From JAGDXZ01 sp049965975 (GTDB lineage: Archaea > Micrarchaeota > Micrarchaeia > Micrarchaeales > CABMGC01), in NCBI GenBank assembly GCA_049965975.1, contig JBMFVN010000001.1, forward strand, positions 1-27,749: a DNA stretch of 27,749 bases, written 5' to 3'. The position numbers and the translations under genes are program-made. Below, in pieces: positions 1 through 6,742 of the stretch. Each line of letters opens with the position of its first letter. The first letter of the stretch is position 1. Below the pieces are notes generated by a model. It was not told where the DNA came from. It made no database searches and saw nothing but the letters and a program-made list of their open reading frames with translations.

Positions 1-2
1 GC

Positions 3-59
3 GTGCCAAACGGCGTTACCTTTACGAGCAACTGGTGGTCTGGCTACACGCCGCCGTGA
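3..59 (+). CDS. C-terminal fragment of a possible secreted or surface protein (partial)
   Basis: Reading frame 3 gives 18 residues ending WWSGYTPP before a TGA at 57-59. The tail is rich in Gly, Thr, Ser, Asn and Trp, a composition common in extracellular archaeal proteins. The other two plus frames also run past the edge, so the frame choice rests only on composition. No family can be named from so little sequence. If real, the gene starts outside the window to the left. Confidence 0.25.
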   Translation: MPNGVTFTSNWWSGYTPP

Positions 60-237
60 CCTTGGTTTTTCCGATTCGATTGGCTAATTTGTTAATTTCA
101 TATTGTGCCGACTAGTCTGATTATAATTTTATGTGAGTCGTATTTATAGTAAGATGACCGATGCATAAGTCAAATTTAAATATTTTCTCATACAACTTGC
201 TGACGTTGACGTACGGAAACTACTGAAGGCTTGCGGA
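60..237. other. AT-rich non-coding gap
   Basis: This 178-base gap lies between the possible plus-strand tail and the stop codon of the VKOR-like gene. It contains AT-rich runs, including a TATA-like stretch near 174-187, but no convincing reading frame, tRNA fold or repeat was seen. A T-rich downstream region for the minus-strand operon is expected here, but no clear T-tract stands out. Confidence 0.4.
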
Positions 238-720
238 TCAGCCAACATGCAAAATCGCGCCCAGCAGCGCGCGCAATTCCAAGATTCCTATAGCAAAAAT
301 CACTACCAATATAGCATCGATTGTTGAGCAGTATACGCAAATGTGGCCTATCGAAAACATTGCAAGAAAGGAGTAAAGAACTGCAAAAATGCCGGTTATG
401 CTGAAACAAGCCGAAAGCATGCCGAGCATTGCGTTTTTCCTCTGAAGCAAAACAAGCGCAAAAAGCACAGCAAACCAAGAAAAGGCCCAAACAGACAAAG
501 GCACGCCAATTATGCGGGAATATCTGCTTGTAAGAACCGCCGAGCAGTTTATCAGGCTACTGCTTGAACTTTGGCCAGGGCAAACAAATGCTATTTTCTG
601 GCCTGGACCTGGCTCTGACAAGACAAGATAAAAAGCTATGGCTAGGCCTATTAGTGAAAGCACGATCTTAACATGAAAAAGAAGCCTAGAAGAATCGTTC
701 TTCATATGTGCACTGCTCAT
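238..720 (-). CDS. VKOR-family integral membrane thiol oxidoreductase
   Basis: The 160-residue product has about four to five hydrophobic segments and the hallmarks of bacterial and archaeal vitamin K epoxide reductase homologues. These are a loop pair Cys47 and Cys59, a following stretch close to the family pattern (SRYSRIIGVPLSVW), and the active-site motif Cys128-Val-Tyr-Cys131 in the last helices. Family members pass electrons from an extracytoplasmic thioredoxin-like partner to quinone, so that disulfides form in exported proteins. The loop cysteines are 12 residues apart, a little wider than usual. The ATG overlaps the TGA of the PRC-barrel gene (ATGA), so it is the last gene of the histone operon. 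No DsbA-like partner is fused or adjacent, and the nearby thioredoxin has no signal peptide. The family call is firm; quinone use is inferred. Confidence 0.88.
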   Translation of the reverse strand: MSSAHMKNDSSRLLFHVKIVLSLIGLAIAFYLVLSEPGPGQKIAFVCPGQSSSSSLINCSAVLTSRYSRIIGVPLSVWAFSWFAVLFALVLLQRKNAMLGMLSACFSITGIFAVLYSFLAMFSIGHICVYCSTIDAILVVIFAIGILELRALLGAILHVG

Positions 721-950
721 TTGTCAGAAACGAGTATAGTTTCAGAAACCTTCTTTACTCTCTCGTATTTTACGCTGTTGCTGAATATGCTTTTGAGCAT
801 GTCTTCATTCTTTGCAGCGTCTATCTTCTGCAGTAGCAAATGAGATACCGAGCCTGAGTCCAAATCGAGCACGACATGCTGGACTTCGCCGACCCAGTGG
901 CCTGTTGTCGATATTATCTTTTTACCATAAAGCTCTGATATGCTTACCAT
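717..950 (-). CDS. PRC-barrel domain protein
   Basis: This 77-residue protein is a single PRC-barrel-like domain. It opens with ISELYGKKI, followed by a VGEVQHVVLDLDSG segment typical of this fold, and closes with a KKVSETILV strand. Stand-alone archaeal PRC-barrels of this size are common; the fold is found in RimM, photosynthetic reaction centre H subunits and some cell-division-associated archaeal proteins. No enzymatic residues are expected. It starts 2 bases after the zinc-ribbon gene and overlaps the VKOR start by 4 bases, which implies translational coupling. Its role cannot be read from the sequence; a scaffold or adaptor is the most that can be inferred. Confidence 0.75.
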   Translation of the reverse strand: MVSISELYGKKIISTTGHWVGEVQHVVLDLDSGSVSHLLLQKIDAAKNEDMLKSIFSNSVKYERVKKVSETILVSDK

Positions 951-952
951 TC

Positions 953-1510
953 CTACACCTTGCCTATCTTAAGCCTAAATATTCTTTTCGAAGCGAAGAT
1001 TCTTATTATGTTCTCTTGAAGAAGCCTTATGAATGCCTTTTCGTTGGCACGCATTTCTTCAAGGTCTTTTGGGTCGAAAAGATCCTGCCTGCTGTGCACT
1101 ATGCTTGAAAGGAACTCGTCAGACATAGAGTAGTATTTGGCGCCGCACTTGCTGCATATGTATAAAGGAACTACAGGCACATTGTCTATCTGCTCCGGCT
1201 TCTTTGTGTCTAACTCTCTAACTATTTCTCCCCCGCACTTCGGGCACTTCGCCGCCACAACTACTGGCTTGTATTCGTCGACGTGGGAGATCTCAAGCGT
1301 AGAGTTTACAAAATTGCTAAGCTCGCGTGCTGTCTCGCCGCTTTGCCTGTATTCCTGCCTGACGACCTCTCCGTATTGTGAAAATTCGGTAAGCAGAACG
1401 CCGATTTTTGTCGGCTCTGCAATGCTAAAAAGCGTGCCTGTACCTTCGGTTTTGGCATAGGTCTCGGTTCTTAAGCGCCTGTCTTTGCTTTCGAAAGCCT
1501 TTATGCTCAT
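953..1510 (-). CDS. zinc-ribbon protein of unknown function
   Basis: The 185-residue product has one clear zinc-binding site: Cys89-x2-Cys92 (KCPKCGGE) and Cys119-x2-Cys122 (CSKCGAKYY). The first 80 residues are mixed alpha/beta with no motif I recognise, and the last 45 are helical and strongly charged, ending in a basic tail. There is no signal peptide or membrane segment, so it is cytoplasmic. Its ATG overlaps the histone stop by 4 bases and the PRC-barrel gene follows after 2 bases, so all are probably made from one message. A chromatin- or transcription-related role is suggested only by the histone neighbour. It could equally be a generic nucleic-acid-binding zinc ribbon. Confidence 0.6.
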   Translation of the reverse strand: MSIKAFESKDRRLRTETYAKTEGTGTLFSIAEPTKIGVLLTEFSQYGEVVRQEYRQSGETARELSNFVNSTLEISHVDEYKPVVVAAKCPKCGGEIVRELDTKKPEQIDNVPVVPLYICSKCGAKYYSMSDEFLSSIVHSRQDLFDPKDLEEMRANEKAFIRLLQENIIRIFASKRIFRLKIGKV

Positions 1511-1722
1511 AGTTCTGCCTTCTTGAAAACATAAGCCTCTATGTCTTCTTTTGTCACTTTGTTCCTCTTTTTCTTCTTTGCGTTTTTTACAGCGAATTTT
1601 GCAATCTCTTTGGCCCTTTTCTCAAGCATCTTTGCTATCTCGTCCGCACCGCTATCGGTTATTCTAGCATGCGCATATTTGGCAACGAGCTTCTTTATAG
1701 AATCTCGCGAAATGTTTGCCAT
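1507..1722 (-). CDS. archaeal histone-fold protein
   Basis: The 71-residue product matches the minimal histone fold: a short helix 1 (SRDSIKKLVAKY), a long helix 2 around residues 22-50 (GADEIAKMLEKRAKEIAKFA), a lysine cluster KKKKRNKV, then helix 3 opening with the TKEDIEAY motif typical of archaeal histones. Lysines and arginines near the helix ends suit wrapping of DNA by dimers or longer polymers. There is no N-terminal tail. It is the first gene of the minus-strand operon and is followed at a 4-base overlap by the zinc-ribbon gene. A symmetrical TATA-like box about 80 bases upstream is shared with the divergent thioredoxin gene. Confidence 0.92.
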   Translation of the reverse strand: MANISRDSIKKLVAKYAHARITDSGADEIAKMLEKRAKEIAKFAVKNAKKKKRNKVTKEDIEAYVFKKAEL

Positions 1723-1796
1723 GCGACCACGTCAGCACTCAAGATCTTCATCACCAATCAGAAAAAATACTCATCATTTGCAAAATAATGGCAAAA

Positions 1797-1810
1797 CAAA
1801 TATATATTTG
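1797..1810. promoter_or_regulatory. symmetrical TATA-like element between divergent histone and thioredoxin genes
   Basis: The 14 bases CAAATATATATTTG are a perfect palindrome in an AT-rich divergent region. Counting about 26 bases outward gives a leader near 28 nt for thioredoxin on the plus strand and near 55 nt for the histone operon on the minus strand. A palindromic TATA box could place TBP in either direction, with flanking BRE bases deciding polarity. Promoter function is inferred from position and composition. Confidence 0.5.
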
Positions 1811-1857
1811 TATGCACAATTTTTCTTGATTAATTATTTGTCATTGCAAGTGGTAAA

Positions 1858-2172
1858 ATGAAAGAGGTAAGCAGCAAGGACTTCGAAAACGAAGTGCTTA
1901 GATCTGACAAGCCAGTAATCGTTGACTTTTGGGCAGAATGGTGCGGGCCGTGCAGGATATTCACCCCCATAATCGAAGAAACTGAAAAGGAGTATGATGA
2001 CAAGGTGAAGTTCTGCTCTGTAAACACTGATGAAAATGAGGACATAGCTGTAAAATACAGCATAATGAGCATACCCACTGCAATGCTCTTTGAAAAAGGC
2101 GTTCCAAAAGCAATGTCAGTCGGGGCAATACCAAAGGAGGACTTCAAGAAGTGGCTTGAAGAGAATCTGTAG
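1858..2172 (+). CDS. trxA: thioredoxin
   Basis: The 104-residue product is a canonical thioredoxin: strand-rich start, FWAEWCGPC active site with Cys29 and Cys32, and the cis-proline loop at Pro73 (SIPTAMLF). It reduces disulfides in cytoplasmic proteins, receiving electrons from a thioredoxin reductase not found in this window. No signal peptide is present, so it is not an obvious direct partner for the membrane VKOR encoded just across the divergent promoter, although two thiol-redox genes within 1.2 kb is notable. An extra cysteine (Cys53, KFCSVNTDE) lies outside the active site. The gene ends 6 bases from the convergent acdA stop. Confidence 0.93.
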   Translation: MKEVSSKDFENEVLRSDKPVIVDFWAEWCGPCRIFTPIIEETEKEYDDKVKFCSVNTDENEDIAVKYSIMSIPTAMLFEKGVPKAMSVGAIPKEDFKKWLEENL

Positions 2173-2178
2173 CTATGG

Positions 2179-3564
2179 CTAATGCCTCTTTTTCTTGTAG
2201 TTTGAGTATTTGAGAAGCGCAGAAAGTGCCTTAACTGCTGCAGCAGGAGAATCGTAAACTGGCACGCCGCCGCTTTCCATCATTATCTTGTGCATCTGCG
2301 TGTAAGAAGCGCCAGGACTTATTGCAACAAGAGGCTTGTTCACCTCATTCTTCTGCTTTATTATCTCCGCTGCTACTGATGAATCTGCACCGGGCGTTTG
2401 GAAAAGCACTATGGCTATTAGCATATCTATGTTTGGATCCTTACCTAGCGCCGCAAGAGAGCCGCCGAATCTTGCTGCATCAGCATCTCCGCCTATATCA
2501 AGAGGAGTGCCTATGTTGACATAGTCAGGCAAAACGGATTTGAGCGCAGTTTTAGTCTCTTCGCTGTAAGTTGCCATCTGCAAAACACCGCTATCAGCGA
2601 TGGCATCTGCGGTAAGCACGCCCGTGCCTCCGCCGTTTGTTATCACAGCCACTCTGTTTCCAGAGGGCTCTGCTTCAGAGTTGAATATCTTTGCGTATAT
2701 TATCAAATCGCTGAGATCATGGGCTACTGTGAAGCCATACTGCTTAAGCATTGCTTCCTGAACTGCGTAATTGCCTGCAAGCGCGGCGGTATGCGAGTGC
2801 GCGGCGGTAACGCCGGCCTGCGTCCTGCCTGCCTTTAGCACTATCACAGGTTTTACCTTTGTTATCTTCTTTGCAACTTCCCTGAAGCCTGCAGGGTTCT
2901 TTATGCCCTCGATGTACATTACCACTACTTTAGTCTCGTCATCCTTGAGCAGGTATCTCAGTATATCAGTCTCGTCGATATATGCAGCGTTGCCATAGGA
3001 AATGAACTTTGAAAGGCCGAAGCCTTCCCCAGCTATTACATCCAGCACAGTGCTGCCAACAGCGCCGCTTTGCGAGACAAAGCTGACTTTGCCTATGCCT
3101 GGCTCGGTAAGCTTGTAAGTTGGCAGGAAGAGCGTATTAACCCTTGAGCGCATGTCAAGAACGCCGAGGCAGTTTGGACCAAGCATCGCTATGCCGTATT
3201 TCTTGGCAATTTCAACTATTTGCTGCTGCAAGGCAATGTTGCCAACTTCTGAGAAGCCGCTGCTTATCACTATCGCGCTTCTTATTCCCTTTTTGCCGCA
3301 CTCTTCAAGCACCTCAGGAATTGCCTGCGCAGGAATCGCTATTACCGCAAGGTCCACCTTGCCCTTTATGTCGCTCACGCTCTTGTACGCCTTTATGCCC
3401 AGTATTTCGTCTGCTTCCTTGTTTACAGGATAAAGCCTGCCAGAGTAGCCAGTGTTTATGTAGTTTTCAAGTATTACTCTGCCTACCTTGCCAGGGTTTC
3501 TCGAAGCGCCTATTATAGCTACGCTTTTTGGCTTCAATATGTATCTTAGACTCTTGTTCTCCAA
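2179..3564 (-). CDS. acdA: ADP-forming acyl-CoA (acetyl-CoA) synthetase, alpha subunit
   Basis: The 461-residue product is the usual length of a separate alpha subunit. An N-terminal CoA-binding Rossmann domain opens with KSVAIIGASRNPGKVG, followed by succinyl-CoA-ligase-like domains with SFVSQSGAVGSTVLD and the swinging histidine loop HSHTAALAG, with His258 as the predicted phosphohistidine. With the beta subunit it converts acyl-CoA, ADP and phosphate to acid, CoA and ATP, the main substrate-level phosphorylation step of peptide- and sugar-fermenting archaea. The start is TTG, preceded by AGGCGGT, and lies 18 bases after acdB. Subunit architecture is certain; preference for acetyl, branched-chain or aryl substrates cannot be read here. 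Confidence 0.93.
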   Translation of the reverse strand: MENKSLRYILKPKSVAIIGASRNPGKVGRVILENYINTGYSGRLYPVNKEADEILGIKAYKSVSDIKGKVDLAVIAIPAQAIPEVLEECGKKGIRSAIVISSGFSEVGNIALQQQIVEIAKKYGIAMLGPNCLGVLDMRSRVNTLFLPTYKLTEPGIGKVSFVSQSGAVGSTVLDVIAGEGFGLSKFISYGNAAYIDETDILRYLLKDDETKVVVMYIEGIKNPAGFREVAKKITKVKPVIVLKAGRTQAGVTAAHSHTAALAGNYAVQEAMLKQYGFTVAHDLSDLIIYAKIFNSEAEPSGNRVAVITNGGGTGVLTADAIADSGVLQMATYSEETKTALKSVLPDYVNIGTPLDIGGDADAARFGGSLAALGKDPNIDMLIAIVLFQTPGADSSVAAEIIKQKNEVNKPLVAISPGASYTQMHKIMMESGGVPVYDSPAAAVKALSALLKYSNYKKKRH

Positions 3565-3582
3565 ACAACCGCCTTTACAAAA

Positions 3583-4224
3583 TCAAGCATGCTGCGAAGC
3601 AGGATCGTCATTGGTAAGCAGCCTGAGGTCAAGCGCCTCGTAGTCGTTCTGCCTTATTACTACTGGATTAAGGTCTACTTCCCGCAAGCTGTCGTTCTCG
3701 CTGAACATCTTTGAAAAGCGCAATAGCAGAGAAACTAGCATCTTCTCAGCCTTGCCGTTGTATGTTATCACGTTCTTTGACTTGAGCTCAGAGATCATTT
3801 CCTCGGCATCGTACCTTGTCAATGGGCAAAGCCTTAGAGAGGTATCCTTGAATACCTCTACGTATATCCCGCCGAATCCGAGCATAACCGCCTTGCCGAA
3901 TTGGTCGTCTGTAGAACCGCCTATTATCGTCTCGACACCGCCTTTGCTCATCTTCTGGGCAAGTATCTTGTAAGGGGCGAACTTCTTTGCGCGCTGCTCA
4001 AGCGTTTTATATGCTTGCTCTATCTCTGAATCTGTGCTAAGGTTTAGCATTACAAGACCTGCCTTTGTCTTGTGAAGTGCCTTGTCGCTTAGCGCCTTGA
4101 GAACTATGGCATCATGCTTTGCAAACGAAACTGCCTCTTGTGCCGATGACACATAAGCGCTATCTACGCTTTTTATTCCATACTTATCAAGCAAGGCTTT
4201 GGCCTGCATGTAATCCATTAACAT
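3583..4224 (-). CDS. acdB: ADP-forming acyl-CoA synthetase, beta subunit (ATP-grasp)
   Basis: From the ATG at 4224 the product has 213 residues, close to the roughly 230 usual for the separate ATP-grasp subunit. Landmarks are the N-terminal helix leading to LLDKYGI, the LHKTKAGLV segment whose His is the second phosphohistidine in studied enzymes, the LGFGGIYVEVFKD strand-loop, and the closing EVDLNPVVI motif. I chose ATG 4224 over an in-frame TTG at 4257 because GGTG sits 5 bases upstream of the ATG while nothing ribosome-binding-like precedes the TTG. ATGs at 4218 and 4209 remain possible. The order beta then alpha, 18 bases apart, supports one complex made from one transcript. Confidence 0.9.
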   Translation of the reverse strand: MLMDYMQAKALLDKYGIKSVDSAYVSSAQEAVSFAKHDAIVLKALSDKALHKTKAGLVMLNLSTDSEIEQAYKTLEQRAKKFAPYKILAQKMSKGGVETIIGGSTDDQFGKAVMLGFGGIYVEVFKDTSLRLCPLTRYDAEEMISELKSKNVITYNGKAEKMLVSLLLRFSKMFSENDSLREVDLNPVVIRQNDYEALDLRLLTNDDPASQHA

Positions 4225-4266
4225 GCTTACACCCGAAACACAAACAACAAACGTCAAAACTTCATA

Positions 4267-4965
4267 TTAGATAATGTGCTTACCCAGCAGTACGGCAAGC
4301 ACTATCACAACCACTGCCACTACAAGGACCATTATGTTTGCCTTTCTGCTTTGCTTTGGCTTGACCAATTCATTCTGCATCTGGTTGATTTCTTGCGTTT
4401 GCTGTGACTGCTGCTGAGGCCCTGTGGCTTGCTGAGCCTGTGCTCCAGCAACACCTTGCTGGACCTGCTGTTGCGGCTGTGCTGCCGCAGGTGCCTGAAG
4501 GCTTGTGGCGTTAGCCTTTAAGAATCCCTGCTCTGTAAGCAACAATTCCACATTGCCATTACGCAACTCATAAGTCAGCAGATTCTGCTTGTAAAGCTTG
4601 TAAAGCCTATATGCTAGATCCTTAGAGACCAGATTGAGCGTGCTCTGGAGCTCCATCGGCAGTCGCTTGCCACCAGAAAGCTGCCTGAGTATTTCAGAGT
4701 CAAGCACATCTAGAGGCTCTGAGCTCCTTGCATTTAGGTCGTTAAGAAGGGCCTTAGCAGAATCGGTAAGAACTATGCTTGTGGGGCCAGGAAAACCGGA
4801 ATTTATATCTATGAGGCCTTTCTGCTTAAGCGTGCCTACAAGGTTTGCAGCGTCGAAATAGCTTGCATTTATCGCACCGCTGAATTTCTCTTCGGTCATG
4901 TCTGGGGTTATCCTAAGAATGCATACAACATCAAGAAAATTAATCTCGTTTGAGTTCTCAGCCAT
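4267..4965 (-). CDS. tail-anchored, probable winged-helix protein with Gln-rich linker
   Basis: This 232-residue protein has three zones. Residues 1-155 look like two successive winged-helix-type units: LVGTLKQKGLIDINSG, then LTDSAKALLNDL, and later LYKQNLLTYELRNGNVELLL with LTEQGFLKAN. Each resembles recognition helix, wing and closing helix. Residues 158-200 are a low-complexity Gln/Ala linker, followed by a basic patch (KPKQSRKAN). Residues 210-228 form one strongly hydrophobic helix ending in GKHII, so the N-terminus faces the cytoplasm. No signal peptide is present. It precedes acdB by 42 bases and may share its transcript. The fold call is by eye; a membrane-held transcription regulator or an adaptor are both possible. 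Confidence 0.65.
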   Translation of the reverse strand: MAENSNEINFLDVVCILRITPDMTEEKFSGAINASYFDAANLVGTLKQKGLIDINSGFPGPTSIVLTDSAKALLNDLNARSSEPLDVLDSEILRQLSGGKRLPMELQSTLNLVSKDLAYRLYKLYKQNLLTYELRNGNVELLLTEQGFLKANATSLQAPAAAQPQQQVQQGVAGAQAQQATGPQQQSQQTQEINQMQNELVKPKQSRKANIMVLVVAVVVIVLAVLLGKHII

Positions 4966-5060
4966 GCAATCTTTCAGACAATATAGAAGTAATACAAATA
5001 TAAAACATAAATATAAATGAGTAAACCATACTATTGTTTACTTTGAGAAAAGTTGTTCAA

Positions 5061-6311
5061 ATGCAGATAACATTTTTGGGAGGAGCAAGGGAAGTAGGCC
5101 GCTCTGCTATATTGGTAAATGCAGAGAAAAGATTTCTTTTAGACTACGGCATAAAGCTGGACCATAAGACAGAATACCCTCTGCCTTTGCATGCAAAGCT
5201 TGATGCGTATGTTTTGAGCCATGCTCATTTAGACCACAGCGGCTTTGCGCCGCACCTGTATAGCAATTCATATGTTCAGGCATTCGGCACCGCTCCTACA
5301 ATAGAGCTTTCGAGGCTCCTTATCGAGGACTCTATAAAAATAAACAAAAGAAACCATGCAAGGCAAGAATTTTCAAAAGGGGATTTGAGAAGGTTTGAGC
5401 GCGCATATACGCCGTGCGAATACGGCTCTGAAATCGATATTGGCGATTACACGCTGAGCCTTCATGACGCTGGCCACATAACAGGCAGCGCAATAACCTT
5501 GCTGACGAGCAGGAAAACGGGAAAAAGGCTCGTTTATACTGGCGATTACAAGCTTGAACCCCAAATGCTCCAAAAAGGTGCAGAAATAGTGAAAAGCGAC
5601 ATACTTATAACCGAGTCCACGTATGCCGACAGGGAGCACCCAGACAGGAGCGCACTAGTAAAAAGCTTCATAAACGAGGTAAAGGAGATAGTCGACAACG
5701 GCGGCACTGCGCTTGTGCCCGTGTTTGCAGTTGGCAGGGCTCAAGAAATATTAACCATACTTTACAAGAACAATCTCATAGACTATACGGTAATTGATGG
5801 AATGGCTAAGCAGGCAAGCGAGATAGTCATGCGCTACCCGGGATTCAGCACTAACGAGAGCCTGCTTGTTGAGGCTATGAAAAACACTACTTGGATAGGC
5901 ACAGAAAAAACAAGGGAAAGCGTTGTAAGCCCTGCAATTGTCGTAACTACAGCAGGCATGCTAAATGGCGGGCCTGTGCTCAACTATATACTCCAGCTAA
6001 ACGGCAAGTCAAAGATATTCCTTACAGGTTATCAGCTTGAGGGCACAAACGGCAGGAACCTCCTTGAGGGCAAGCCCATAATCATAGACAACAGAAAGCA
6101 CGTTATAAGAACACCTGTATCGTATTACGACTTTTCAGCGCACGCCGGAAGGAAGGACTTGTATGAATACGTAAGAAAAAGCGGCCCAGAAAAGGTAATT
6201 TGTGTGCACGGCGATGCAAACGTGGCAAGGAATTTCGCAGAAAGCCTAAAGCTAGAAGGCTTTGACGCTGTGGCTCCGGCACCGGGAGAAACACTAAATC
6301 TCGACTTTTGA
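5061..6311 (+). CDS. beta-CASP metallo-beta-lactamase ribonuclease, aCPSF2-like
   Basis: From the ATG at 5061 the 416-residue product starts MQITFLGGAREVGRSA, the usual opening of archaeal CPSF2-type nucleases without KH domains. Metal ligands are visible: His54-x-His56-x-Asp58-His59 (SHAHLDHSG), the motif-3 His in DAGHITGS, the motif-4 Asp in VYTGDYKLE, and the beta-CASP histidines in FSAHAGRKD and ICVHGDANV. The family cuts single-stranded RNA endonucleolytically and/or 5' to 3', and is the archaeal relative of CPSF73 and RNase J. A TTG at 5034 would add nine residues but does not match the family start. TATA-like AT-rich sequence at 5005-5016 fits a short leader. The gene is divergent from the winged-helix gene. 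Confidence 0.9.
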   Translation: MQITFLGGAREVGRSAILVNAEKRFLLDYGIKLDHKTEYPLPLHAKLDAYVLSHAHLDHSGFAPHLYSNSYVQAFGTAPTIELSRLLIEDSIKINKRNHARQEFSKGDLRRFERAYTPCEYGSEIDIGDYTLSLHDAGHITGSAITLLTSRKTGKRLVYTGDYKLEPQMLQKGAEIVKSDILITESTYADREHPDRSALVKSFINEVKEIVDNGGTALVPVFAVGRAQEILTILYKNNLIDYTVIDGMAKQASEIVMRYPGFSTNESLLVEAMKNTTWIGTEKTRESVVSPAIVVTTAGMLNGGPVLNYILQLNGKSKIFLTGYQLEGTNGRNLLEGKPIIIDNRKHVIRTPVSYYDFSAHAGRKDLYEYVRKSGPEKVICVHGDANVARNFAESLKLEGFDAVAPAPGETLNLDF

Positions 6312-6346
6312 GAAAAAGAAAAGAAGAGCAAAACAAAAAGAAACAA
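6312..6346 (-). terminator. T-rich transcription terminator of the OB-fold gene
   Basis: Read on the minus strand, the first 35 bases after the OB-fold stop are almost pure pyrimidine with repeated T4-T5 runs (TTTCTTTTTGTTTTG and CTTTTCTTTTTC). This is the typical archaeal intrinsic termination signal, which needs no hairpin. The same bases form an A-rich tail after the convergent nuclease gene, so they would act on the minus strand only. Confidence 0.6.
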
Positions 6347-6348
6347 AA

Positions 6349-6654
6349 TTACGCTTCGTTTGCCTTCTTTATTATCTCGATTTTGCCGTACTTGCCAGGC
6401 GAAAGCTGGGGATTGCCCCTGAATTCGTTGACATAGCCGTTTGTTATGCGTATTTGGTCGCCGACATTTATGCTAGAGGCATAGTCCTCCCAAAGCGAAA
6501 TCGATATGCTCCCGCTATCATCGCTTAGCACTGCGTCTGCAACATTAAGCCTCTTGCCAAACTTTGTTATAACTTCACGAGGCTCGCTCTTTTCAGTTAT
6601 AGTGCCTTCAACTTCGACGTTGCTAGCACCAGCTTTCAGGTCTATTATCTTCAT
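6349..6654 (-). CDS. OB-fold single-stranded nucleic-acid-binding protein (SSB/SOSS-B-like)
   Basis: The 101-residue protein is a single OB fold of the archaeal SSB/RPA/SOSS-B type: KIIDLKAG start, VEVEGTITEKSEP first strands, ADAVLSDDSGSISISLWEDYA in the core, then VGDQIRITNGYVNEFRGNPQLSPG. Aromatic and basic residues on the presumed binding face (Trp55, Phe78, Arg79) suit single-strand binding. It has no zinc finger and no acidic C-terminal tail. It is monocistronic, with a T-rich terminator downstream. It may be the main SSB of the organism or a SOSS-B-like repair accessory protein; the sequence alone cannot separate these. Confidence 0.82.
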   Translation of the reverse strand: MKIIDLKAGASNVEVEGTITEKSEPREVITKFGKRLNVADAVLSDDSGSISISLWEDYASSINVGDQIRITNGYVNEFRGNPQLSPGKYGKIEIIKKANEA

Positions 6655-6742
6655 TTATTCACCAGAATCCATTAGACTAAGAGAATTTATGTCAGGTAAC
6701 CTATAATAATTTTTGCTTTGGGCTTTTCTTTGCAATTTACCC

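Noticed and set aside
188..490. 100-residue frame on the minus strand overlapping the VKOR gene
   Set aside because: It is a shifted-frame shadow of the VKOR gene, which has clear family motifs.
1858..2172. Thioredoxin as the redox partner of the VKOR
   Set aside because: It has no signal peptide or membrane helix, so it cannot reach the outer face where the VKOR partner works.
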